Source: Serratia plymuthica (GTDB lineage Bacteria > Pseudomonadota > Gammaproteobacteria > Enterobacterales > Enterobacteriaceae). Taken from it: a stretch of 64,000 nt of DNA. Location of the stretch: positions 372,001 through 436,000 of the forward strand of contig NZ_CP068771.1 in NCBI RefSeq assembly GCF_018336935.1, read 5' to 3'. Every line of letters begins with the position of its first letter. Positions within the stretch are counted from its first letter, which is position 1. The position numbers were made by a program, and so were the translations under genes. Under the pieces are notes generated by a model. The model did not search any database and was not told the origin of the DNA. It saw only the letters and a list, made by a program, of their open reading frames with translations. Of this stretch, positions 6,668-13,846 are shown piece after piece.

Positions 6668-8161
6668 ATGAACCTGTCGTCGCGGCTTCATGCCCACCTT
6701 GAACGGGGCAAGGTCGGATTCCCCACTACGCTGGCCAGCTCGGTCGGGGTGATTATGGCCAGTCCGGTGATCCTCACCGTCACCAGCGGTTTCGGCATGG
6801 GCGGCGACACCTTCGCGCTGGCGATGCTGATCGCCTTTATCATGATGCAAGCCCAGCTCACCACCTTCTCGGAGGCGGCGGCGATGCTGCCGACCTCCGG
6901 CTCGGTGTATGACTATATCGCCTGCGGCATGGGGCGATTTTTTGCCATTACTGGCGCGCTGTCGGCCTATCTGATCGTGCATATCTTTGCCGGCACCGCC
7001 GAAACCATTCTTTCCGGCATCATGGCGCTGGTGAATTTCGAACACCTCAACACCCTGATGGAAACCCACAACACCTCCTGGATGATTGGCGTCGGGTTGG
7101 TGATCCTGTTCGGCCTGCTCAATGCGTTTGGCATCGAGGCGTTCGGCAAGGCGGAGATCGTGCTGACTTTCGCCATGTGGAGCACGCTGGTGATCTTCGG
7201 GATCGCCGGGCTGCTGTCGCCGCATGCGGTGCCGCTGGAAGGTTGGTTCGGCAGCACGTTGAGTCTGAGCGATCCCTTTGCGGTGTTCAGCCTGATCGGT
7301 ATGGCGATGTTTATGTTTGTCGGTTGTGAACTGGTGACGCCGATGGCGCCGGAGATCAAAGGCTCCGCCAGCGTGATCCCGCGCGCCATGTCGCTGGGGC
7401 TGTGCGGCGTGGCGGTCTGCATGGCGCTTTACGGCGCCGCGCTCAGCCATCAGGTGGATAACGTGGTGGTGGATGCCGCCAACGGCGTTCACTTGCTGGA
7501 TACGCCGATGGCGATCCCGGCTTTTGCCGGGCAGGTTATGGGCGAGTTCGGCAAATATTGGCTCGGTATCGGGCTGCTGCTGGCCGGGGCCGCCACCATT
7601 AATACGCTGATGGCGGCGGTGCCGCGCATTCTGTACGGCATGGCGCTGGACGGCGCGCTGCCGCGCATCTTCGCTTATCTGCATCCGCGCTTTAAAACCC
7701 CGGTGGTGGGCATTCTGGTGGCGGTGCTGATCCCCTGCGTACACGCCTTCGTCATTCAGGGCAATCTCGAGCGCATCATTCCCCTGGTGCTGGCGGCGGT
7801 GTGCGCCTGGGGCGTGGCCTATCTGTTGGTGACTTGCTCAGTGGTGATCCTGCGTATCCGCCGGCCGGATCTGCCGCGCGCCTACAAATCGCCGTGGTTC
7901 CCGCTGCCGCAAATCGTCTCCAGCATCGGCATTGTGCTGGCGATTATCTACATCACTCCGCCGGGCATGAATCCGCGTGACGTCTATATTCCTTTCAGCA
8001 TCATGATCGGCCTGACCGCCGTCTATGCGCTGTTCTGGACGCTGTGCGTGCAGAAGGTCAACCCGTTCAAGCCGGTGCCGGTCGAGCAGGTGCTGGAAAC
8101 CGCCTTCGCCAAAACGGAAAACGAGGAGGCGCAGTATGATCGGCTTACTTCCCTCACTTAA
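6668..8161 (+). CDS. APC-superfamily amino acid / amine permease
   Basis: A 497-residue integral membrane protein with about 12 hydrophobic spans. It begins with the APC-type first helix motif (TLASSVGVIMASPVILTVTS) and contains the conserved GCELVTPMAPEIKGSASVIP loop and RILYGMALDGALPRIFAYLHPRFKTPVVG, the usual intracellular signature of amino-acid/amine permeases. It probably imports the substrate of the operon, an amine or amino acid, by cation symport or exchange. It is the first gene of a five-gene unit: the next start (8136) overlaps its end by 26 bases. A long leader with palindromes precedes it. Substrate not determinable from sequence. Confidence 0.85.
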   Translation: MNLSSRLHAHLERGKVGFPTTLASSVGVIMASPVILTVTSGFGMGGDTFALAMLIAFIMMQAQLTTFSEAAAMLPTSGSVYDYIACGMGRFFAITGALSAYLIVHIFAGTAETILSGIMALVNFEHLNTLMETHNTSWMIGVGLVILFGLLNAFGIEAFGKAEIVLTFAMWSTLVIFGIAGLLSPHAVPLEGWFGSTLSLSDPFAVFSLIGMAMFMFVGCELVTPMAPEIKGSASVIPRAMSLGLCGVAVCMALYGAALSHQVDNVVVDAANGVHLLDTPMAIPAFAGQVMGEFGKYWLGIGLLLAGAATINTLMAAVPRILYGMALDGALPRIFAYLHPRFKTPVVGILVAVLIPCVHAFVIQGNLERIIPLVLAAVCAWGVAYLLVTCSVVILRIRRPDLPRAYKSPWFPLPQIVSSIGIVLAIIYITPPGMNPRDVYIPFSIMIGLTAVYALFWTLCVQKVNPFKPVPVEQVLETAFAKTENEEAQYDRLTSLT

Positions 8162-8723
8162 TCGCGTGTGGCAGCGGGCGCCTGCGGGTTATCAGCCGGG
8201 GGTGACGCTCACTCGGCTGGCGCAAAATCTGCAGCCCTATGCCTGCGAACGCCTGGCGCCGTGCCAACTGCGCTTGACGCTGCCGCAGGGACAGGTGGTT
8301 GAGGTCAGCGAACGGGTCAGCTCGCTGTTTATGGCGCATATCGTCAGCCACCGCTTCCGCCTGCAGGGGGCAAGCCGGTTGGCCGAGCCGCTGACGCTGC
8401 GCGTCACCGCCGGGGGTTGGCTGCGGCGGCGGGACGTGGTTTATCGCGCCACCCGCGGCAATGCCACGGCGCAGCGGGTGATCGACGCCTTGCAGCGTTA
8501 TCCGCAGATTGGCCAGACGCTGACGCAGCTCGATTTCCGCAGTATCCAACTGAGGGTGGCCGACGGCCGCTGGCGGCTGGATATCGAACATTTTGCCGCG
8601 TCTGAAGTGGTCAGCCGTTTGCCGGCCGGCCGTCGCTACCTGCGGCTGGAGCCGGAACAGCGGCGGTTGCTGCTGAGCAGCCTGCTGATGATCGGCCAAC
8701 TGATGGAGAAGCTCAATGAGTAG
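8136..8723 (+). CDS. Conserved protein of unknown function in permease/MoaF operon
   Basis: A 195-residue protein I do not recognise; DUF3156 is a possible family but I cannot confirm it. It starts inside the permease gene with a strong GAGGAGG ribosome site and ends 8 bases into the SDR gene, so it is translationally coupled on both sides. Visible features: arginine-rich, no signal peptide, no membrane span, a leucine-rich C-terminus (RLLLSSLLMIGQLMEKL), and a YRATRGNATAQRVIDAL stretch of mixed charge. No catalytic motif is evident. Tight coupling to a permease and an SDR suggests a small metabolic or accessory role. Confidence 0.7.
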   Translation: MIGLLPSLNRVWQRAPAGYQPGVTLTRLAQNLQPYACERLAPCQLRLTLPQGQVVEVSERVSSLFMAHIVSHRFRLQGASRLAEPLTLRVTAGGWLRRRDVVYRATRGNATAQRVIDALQRYPQIGQTLTQLDFRSIQLRVADGRWRLDIEHFAASEVVSRLPAGRRYLRLEPEQRRLLLSSLLMIGQLMEKLNE

Positions 8724-9498
8724 AGTCGTAGTGATTACCGGCGGCGGCACCGGCGTGGGCGCCGCCTGCGCCCGGCTGCTGGCGGCCCAGGGCGATCGGG
8801 TGTTTATCGTCGGCCGCCGCCGCGAACCCTTGGCGCTGCTGGCGGAGGACATCGGCGCCGTGGCGCTGGTGGGCGACGCGTCGAGCGGTGAAAGTTGGAA
8901 CGCCACCCTGCTGCCGACCATTTTGCAGCAGGCCGGGCGCATAGATTGTCTGATCGGTTGCGCCGGCGGTATGGGGTTTGGGCGCATTACCGAGATGAGT
9001 GACGCGCAGTGGCAAGGCGCGCTGGACAGCAATCTCAACAGCGCGTTCGCCAGCGCGCGCGCCTGCCTGCCGGAACTGGTGAAAACCGGCGGCAACCTGC
9101 TGTTTGTCGCCTCTATCGCTTCGCTGGCCGCCGGGCCGGAGGTGTGCGGTTACGTCACCGCCAAACATGCGCTGATCGGGCTGATGCGTTCCATCGCCCG
9201 CGATTATGGCCCGCTCGGGGTACGCGCCAATGCGGTGTGCCCCGGTTGGGTGACCACGCCAATGGCGGACGAGGAGATGCAACTGCTGATGGACGCCCAT
9301 CAGATCTCGCTGGAGCAGGCTTACCGGATGGTGTGCCGCGACGTGCCGCTGCGTCGCCCGGCCAGCGCGGAGGAAATCGCCGGCATCTGCCGTTTTCTCT
9401 GCTCGGCCGAGGCGTCAATCATTACCGGTGCGGCGCTGGTGGCCGATGGCGGCTCTACCGTCGTCGACGTGCCGACGTTGGCTTTTACTTCCCTTTAA
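8716..9498 (+). CDS. Short-chain dehydrogenase (MoaE-like position)
   Basis: A 260-residue classical SDR oxidoreductase. It has cofactor motif TGGGTGVGAACARLL (about 8-22), the arginines after strand two (VGRRREPL) that favour NADP(H), and the active-site S-Y-K triad as FVASIASLAAGPEVCGYVTAKHA (Tyr and Lys in YVTAKH), then RANAVCPGWVTTPM. C-terminal ITGAALVADGG is the usual SDR end. It overlaps the preceding gene by 8 bases and is followed 10 bp later by the MoaF gene. It probably oxidises or reduces a hydroxyl or carbonyl in an aromatic side chain, but the substrate is not evident. Confidence 0.85.
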   Translation: MSRVVVITGGGTGVGAACARLLAAQGDRVFIVGRRREPLALLAEDIGAVALVGDASSGESWNATLLPTILQQAGRIDCLIGCAGGMGFGRITEMSDAQWQGALDSNLNSAFASARACLPELVKTGGNLLFVASIASLAAGPEVCGYVTAKHALIGLMRSIARDYGPLGVRANAVCPGWVTTPMADEEMQLLMDAHQISLEQAYRMVCRDVPLRRPASAEEIAGICRFLCSAEASIITGAALVADGGSTVVDVPTLAFTSL

Positions 9499-9508
9499 GG
9501 AGAGTCAG

Positions 9509-10306
9509 ATGAGTTCAGAAGCGGTATTTATTCAGGTTGGCGCACTGGCTGAGGGCTTTGCGCCGCACAGCAATACGCTGGAACGGCAACTGGGGCTGAG
9601 CGGCAGCACGCTGACATTGCATTTTGCCGAGGGCGAAACGCTGAAGTGCCATTTTACCGATGACCAAACGCTGAACTGGGGCGCGCACGCGGGTATCGCT
9701 TATCGCGCCACCAGCATTCGTTCCGGCATTTTGTTTATCGATTTTCTCGATCCTTCACGAGACAACGCCAGCATGACGCTGGTATGCGATCGCAATCAGG
9801 GCAATTTCACCCTGGTGTACGGTCAATTGCCGGACGAGCAGCAAACCCGGCTGGATGCGTTTAGCCGCGTTGAACAAGGGTTGCCGCTCACGGCGGTCAA
9901 CGCCGAGTTCCGCTTCGGCACGCTGGATAGTGCGGCCGCCGCGCTGCCGCATTTCACCGACGAACTGATCGGCATGCGCAATATGTACACCTACAGCCCG
10001 ACCGAGCGTTACGAGCACATCTACCTGAACGACAATTTTTACGCCTGGCAGTGTCTGGACGGGGTAGAGAAAGGACTGGCGGACGTCGATCGTTGCCATT
10101 ACGTGAAAGTCGCCGAGCAGCTGTACCTGTTCGTGTGGCGCGAGAAGATCGTGCCGACGCTGGGGGTGGTGATGATCGATCTGCAGGCGATGCGCACCGA
10201 CGGCAAGATCCTCGGCTATCAGGGCAGCGACTTCAGCGCGCTGAGCAACTTTGCGGTGGGCGCCCATGCGCAGGTGCTGAACATCACTCGCCATCCAAGA
10301 GGATAA
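9509..10306 (+). CDS. moaF: MoaF-family protein
   Basis: A 265-residue protein with a lipocalin-like N-terminal half (GSTLTLHFAEGETLKCHFTD, strand-rich) and a C-terminal half carrying ELIGMRNMYTYSPTERYEHI, NDNFYAWQCLDGVEKGLADV and KIVPTLGVVMIDLQAMRTDG, the pattern of the MoaF C-terminal domain. MoaF was named from a tyramine-induced operon in Klebsiella; its biochemical role was not established to my knowledge. The start at 9509 has AAGGAGAG upstream. It sits between two SDR genes in one operon, so binding or isomerising a small aromatic intermediate is a reasonable guess. Confidence 0.85.
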   Translation: MSSEAVFIQVGALAEGFAPHSNTLERQLGLSGSTLTLHFAEGETLKCHFTDDQTLNWGAHAGIAYRATSIRSGILFIDFLDPSRDNASMTLVCDRNQGNFTLVYGQLPDEQQTRLDAFSRVEQGLPLTAVNAEFRFGTLDSAAAALPHFTDELIGMRNMYTYSPTERYEHIYLNDNFYAWQCLDGVEKGLADVDRCHYVKVAEQLYLFVWREKIVPTLGVVMIDLQAMRTDGKILGYQGSDFSALSNFAVGAHAQVLNITRHPRG

Positions 10307-10310
10307 GCCG

Positions 10311-11099
10311 ATGAACGCAACCTATGCGGCCGATGCCTTCAGCGGCCAGGTGGTGTTGGTGACCGGCGGCGCTCAGGGCATTGGGCTGGCGATTGTCAGC
10401 GCCTTTGCCCGCCTGGGCGCGACGGTGGTGATGGCCGATCTGCAACTGCGCAAGGCGCAGGATGCGGCGGAGACTTTGCAACGGCAAGGTTGGCGGGTGC
10501 AGGCGATGGCCTGCGATGTGGCTAACGCGGTGCAGATTGCCGAACGGGTCGCGGCAGTGGGGGAGCAATATCAGCGGCTGGACGTGGTTATCCACAATGC
10601 GGCCTACTTCCCGCTGACGCCGTTTGCCGACATTGACGCCCCGCTGTTGCAACGCACGCTGAGCGTTAATCTGATGGCGCCGTTCTTTCTGGCGCAGGCG
10701 GCGCTGCCGTGGATGCGGCGCCAGGGCGGCTGCATGCTGGTGACCTCGTCGGTGACCGGGCCGCGGGTGGCTTATCCGGGGCTGGCGCATTACGCCGCTT
10801 CAAAGGCGGGCGTGAACGGGTTTATTCGCGCGGCGGCGCTGGAGCTGGCACCGGCGGGCATTCGGGTTAACGGCGTGGAGCCGGGGATGATCCGCACGCC
10901 GGCAATGGCCAATTTGGGCGGCGCGGCGGTCAATCAGGCGATTGCCGCCGCAGTCCCGCTCGGGCGGCTGGGGGAGCCGGAAGACATCGCCGCGGCGATG
11001 GTGTTTCTCGCCTCGCCGGCGGCGGCCTATATCACCGGCCAGACGCTGGTGGTGGACGGCGGCGCCTTGCTGCCGGAAGTGAATTCTCTGCTTACTTGA
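10311..11099 (+). CDS. Short-chain dehydrogenase, second in operon
   Basis: A 262-residue classical SDR. It has TGGAQGIGLAIVSAF (about 18-32), an acidic residue at the end of strand two (VVMADLQLRKAQ) favouring NAD, NAA motif in HNAAYF, catalytic YAASKAGVNGF preceded by LVTSSVTG (Ser), and the closing ITGQTLVVDGGALL. It follows moaF by 4 bp and is the last gene of the operon. The NAD preference set against the NADP-type pattern of the first SDR suggests the pair may oxidise and reduce different carbons, or epimerise a hydroxyl; this is inference. Confidence 0.85.
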   Translation: MNATYAADAFSGQVVLVTGGAQGIGLAIVSAFARLGATVVMADLQLRKAQDAAETLQRQGWRVQAMACDVANAVQIAERVAAVGEQYQRLDVVIHNAAYFPLTPFADIDAPLLQRTLSVNLMAPFFLAQAALPWMRRQGGCMLVTSSVTGPRVAYPGLAHYAASKAGVNGFIRAAALELAPAGIRVNGVEPGMIRTPAMANLGGAAVNQAIAAAVPLGRLGEPEDIAAAMVFLASPAAAYITGQTLVVDGGALLPEVNSLLT

Positions 11100-11105
11100 C
11101 GCTGC

Positions 11106-11618
11106 AGCGTTGTTGGCTGAAGGCCTACATAGCTGCGCCGAATCGTGCTACAGGTGGGGTCATGCAGAACGCCGACACGCCGTGAACCCGTCCCTGGGGG
11201 CTCGTATCGCGCATCCCTGCGCTCAACGGTCGGCTGACCTGCCATGACCCCACCCTCCTCAAGCTTAGGGTGTAGCGGTATTAAACACAGCTATCTAGCG
11301 GTAGCGTTGTTGGCTGCAGGCCTACATAGCTGCGCCGAATCGTGCTACAGGTGGGGTCATGCAGAACGCCGACACGCCGTGAACCCGTCCCTGGGGGCTC
11401 GTATCGCGCATCCCTGCGCTCAACGGTCGGCTGACCTGCCATGACCCACCCTCCTCAAGCTTAGGGTGTAGCGGTATTAAACACAGCTATCTAGCGGTAG
11501 CGTTGTTGGCTGCTGGCCTACATAGCTGCGCACGAATCGTGCTACAGGTGGGGGTCATGCAGAACGCCCACCCACCGCAAGCTTGGGTGTAGCGGTATTA
11601 AACGCAGCTATTTAGCGG
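11106..11618. repeat. Threefold tandem repeat, about 197-bp unit
   Basis: Two nearly identical units (11106-11302 and 11303-11498) each begin with AGCGTTGTTGGCTG and contain TACATAGCTGCGC, GTGCTACAGGTGGGG, TCATGCAGAACGCC and end with GTAGCGGTATTAAACACAGC. A third unit (11499-11618) is diverged and lacks about 75 internal bases. It lies between the convergent ends of the second SDR and hpaR. No coding gene is visible; the short frames inside it repeat with the unit. It is not a CRISPR: the unit is long and there are no spacers. Confidence 0.9.
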
Positions 11619-11642
11619 CAACGCCCATTCATTTGAGATGAA

Positions 11643-12095
11643 TCATTTCTTGGCGGGATGGGCCGTCACGTTGGCCGGCAGTTTGTCGCCCAGGGTGATC
11701 AGCTCGTCCAGCAAGGTCATCAGTTGATCCATCTTCTGCTGCGAAAACGCGGCTTCAATCTCGCGATAACCCTGTTCCACCTGATGGCGTGCCACGTCGT
11801 ACAGCTCCTGGCCCGGCTGGGTCAGCGAAACGTACAGCTTGCGCTGATCGTTGACCGGCTTCAGGCGGAAGATCAGCTTATCGCGCTCCATGCGCGACAA
11901 AATGCCGGTCAGGCTGGGGCGCAGGATGCAGGTTTCCGCCGCCAACTCGTGGAATTCAATCGAGCGATTGTTGGCCAGCACGCGGATGATGCGCCACTGC
12001 TGTTCCGTCAGATTGTGGCTTTTCAGGATCGGGCGGAAAAAGCCCATGGCAGTTTCACGCGCCTGCAACAGGGCAATGGTTAAGGACTCATGCAT
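11643..12095 (-). CDS. hpaR: HpaR, MarR-family repressor of homoprotocatechuate genes
   Basis: A 150-residue MarR-type winged-helix repressor. MHESLTIALLQARETAMGFF, NLTEQQWRIIRVL and ACILRPSLTGILSRMERD-like text (here ETCILRPSLTGILSRMERDK) match E. coli HpaR along its length. The start at 12095 (MHES) fits the family; a longer frame to 12116 is less likely. It is divergent from hpaG1. In E. coli the protein represses the meta-cleavage operon and is released by hydroxyphenylacetates. A TTAATA-type site (12201-12221) upstream of its own start suggests autoregulation. Confidence 0.92.
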   Translation of the reverse strand: MHESLTIALLQARETAMGFFRPILKSHNLTEQQWRIIRVLANNRSIEFHELAAETCILRPSLTGILSRMERDKLIFRLKPVNDQRKLYVSLTQPGQELYDVARHQVEQGYREIEAAFSQQKMDQLMTLLDELITLGDKLPANVTAHPAKK

Positions 12096-12200
12096 AGGTT
12101 TGGCCTTTACTATCAAGGTGTTCGATATGTCGGCTCTTATCGCAGGGCCTCAGCATGCTGAGACCACGAGCGCAATAGAGCGCGCCCCTGCAAAGCCTGA

Positions 12201-12221
12201 TTTGTTAATAACTTAATAATA
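12201..12221. promoter_or_regulatory. Candidate HpaR autoregulatory site
   Basis: TTTGTTAATAACTTAATAAT matches 14 of 21 positions of the hpaG-promoter site (12397-12417) and lies 106 bp upstream of the hpaR start. It is weaker than the hpaG copy. Inferred. Confidence 0.35.
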
Positions 12222-12365
12222 GCCAGATTTACCCCAACGGATAAAGCGAAAAAGCAGTTGGCGGGTGAAAATACGCCAAAAAACGATTAATCATTTGAAT
12301 AATAACGCTAATGTTCCGCAATTGTGAATATTTTGTTATCAGGATCACAAATCAATCCAACCGCG

Positions 12366-12417
12366 TTGCGTAAATCGTAAACAGCGTATAAAACTAATCG
12401 TTAATATATTAATGAAT
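12366..12417 (+). promoter_or_regulatory. hpaG promoter with HpaR operator
   Basis: TTGCGT (12366) and TATAAA / TAAAAC (12387-12394) are plausible -35 and -10 elements. ATCGTTAATATATTAATGA (from 12397) follows, with the 12-bp palindrome TTAATATATTAA at 12401-12412 over the expected transcription start. A MarR-type dimer here would block initiation. hpaG1 starts at 12453. The same core occurs at 1623, and relatives at 1783, 6326 and 12201. Confidence 0.55.
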
Positions 12418-12452
12418 GCCGGTTGTCATGTTCTGTCACAAGAGGAGTTTGC

Positions 12453-13085
12453 ATGAAAGGCACCGTATTTTCCGTCGCGTTGAACCACCGCAGCCAGATT
12501 GACGCCTGGGATCAGGCGTTTCATGAGCCGCCGTATCAGACCCCGCCCAAGACCCCGGTGTGGTTTATCAAACCGCGCAATACCCACCTCGCCAACGGCG
12601 GGGCGATCCCGTTCCCGGCCGGTGAAAAGGTGCAAAGCGGCGCTACGCTGGCGGTGGTGATCGGCAATACCGCCCGTAAGGTGCCGGCCGAGCAGGTGGC
12701 GGACTATCTGGCGGGCTATGCGCTGGCCAACGACGTCAGCCTGCCGGAAAGCAGCTTTTACCGCCCGGCGATCAAGGCGAAGTGCCGCGACGGTTTTTGC
12801 CCGCTGGGGGATATCGGCCAGCTGTCGGCAACCGGCAAGCTTGAGATCGTCACCGAAATCAACGGGGTGGAGCAGGATCGCTGGTCGACGGCCGATCTGG
12901 TGCGCTCGGTGCCTGAACTGATCGCCGCCCTCAGCGATTTTATTACCCTGCAACCGGGCGACGCGGTGCTGATTGGCACGCCGCATCAGCGGGTGGAGAT
13001 CAAACCTGGGGATGAAGTGACGGTGCGCGCCGCCGGTCTGCCCACCCTGACCAACCGCGTGACGCAGGCAGGAGAATTATCATGA
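12453..13085 (+). CDS. hpaG1: HpaG1: homoprotocatechuate pathway isomerase/decarboxylase, first half
   Basis: A 210-residue FAH-fold protein equal to the N-terminal half of the fused E. coli HpaG (HpcE): MKGTVFSVALNHRSQIDAW, VWFIKPRNTHL, YALANDVSLPESSFYRPAIK and LQPGDAVLIGTPHQRVEIKP. With HpaG2 it decarboxylates 5-oxopent-3-ene-1,2,5-tricarboxylate and isomerises the product to 2-oxohept-3-ene-1,7-dioate. The start at 12453 has AGAGGAG upstream. Its stop overlaps the start of hpaG2 (ATGA at 13082-13085). The two halves are separate proteins here. Confidence 0.92.
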   Translation: MKGTVFSVALNHRSQIDAWDQAFHEPPYQTPPKTPVWFIKPRNTHLANGGAIPFPAGEKVQSGATLAVVIGNTARKVPAEQVADYLAGYALANDVSLPESSFYRPAIKAKCRDGFCPLGDIGQLSATGKLEIVTEINGVEQDRWSTADLVRSVPELIAALSDFITLQPGDAVLIGTPHQRVEIKPGDEVTVRAAGLPTLTNRVTQAGELS

Positions 13086-13846
13086 GACACGCCCGTATTC
13101 GCCATCACGGCCAGATCGTTAACGCCCGCGTGGATGACCAGCTGCGCGTTACCTTGCCGGACGGCACGGTGTTGCAGGAACGGGACGCCGAATGGTTGCC
13201 GCCGGCGCAGGGCACGGTGTTTGCCCTGGGCCTCAACTACGCCGACCACGCCAGCGAGCTGGAATTCAAGGCGCCGGAAGAGCCGCTGGTGTTCCTGAAA
13301 GCGCCGAACACCCTGACCGGCCACCGCCAGGTGTCGGTACGCCCGGCCGGTGTGGAATACATGCACTACGAAGCCGAACTGGTGGTGGTGATCGGTAAAA
13401 CCGCCCGCAACGTCAGCCGCGAACAGGCGATGGAATATGTGGCGGGTTACACGCTGTGCAACGACTACGCCATCCGCGACTATCTGGAAAACTACTACCG
13501 CCCGAACCTGCGGGTGAAAAGCCGCGACACCCTGACGCCAATTGGGCCGTACATCGTCGATCGCGATGATATCGCCGATCCGCACCGCCTGGCGCTCAGC
13601 ACCTACGTCAACGGCGAGCTGCGCCAGAGCGGCAGCACCGCCGACATGATTTTCGATATCCCGTTCCTGATCGGCTACCTGAGCGAATTTATGACGCTGC
13701 AACCGGGCGACATGATCGCCACCGGCACGCCGAAAGGGCTGGCCGACGTGCAGCCGGGCGACGAGGTGGTGGTGGAAATCGAGGGCATCGGCCGTCTGGT
13801 TAACCACATCATCAGTGAAAAAGATTACGAGGAAAGTTTGCGATGA
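13082..13846 (+). CDS. hpaG2: HpaG2: isomerase/decarboxylase, second half
   Basis: A 254-residue FAH-family protein matching the C-terminal half of E. coli HpaG: ALGLNYADHASELEFKAPEE, VFLKAPNTLTGHRQ, YMHYEAELVVVIG (the metal-binding ExE acids), and MIATGTPKGLADVQPGDEVV. The N-terminal 40 residues (MRHARIRHHGQIVNARVDDQ..) form the usual short cap of free-standing FAH enzymes. It is translationally coupled to hpaG1 and its stop overlaps hpaE's start (ATGA at 13843-13846). Confidence 0.92.
   Translation: MRHARIRHHGQIVNARVDDQLRVTLPDGTVLQERDAEWLPPAQGTVFALGLNYADHASELEFKAPEEPLVFLKAPNTLTGHRQVSVRPAGVEYMHYEAELVVVIGKTARNVSREQAMEYVAGYTLCNDYAIRDYLENYYRPNLRVKSRDTLTPIGPYIVDRDDIADPHRLALSTYVNGELRQSGSTADMIFDIPFLIGYLSEFMTLQPGDMIATGTPKGLADVQPGDEVVVEIEGIGRLVNHIISEKDYEESLR

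Noticed and set aside
11106..11618. Tandem repeats as a CRISPR array
   Set aside because: The units are about 197 bp and contiguous, with no unique spacers and no cas genes nearby.
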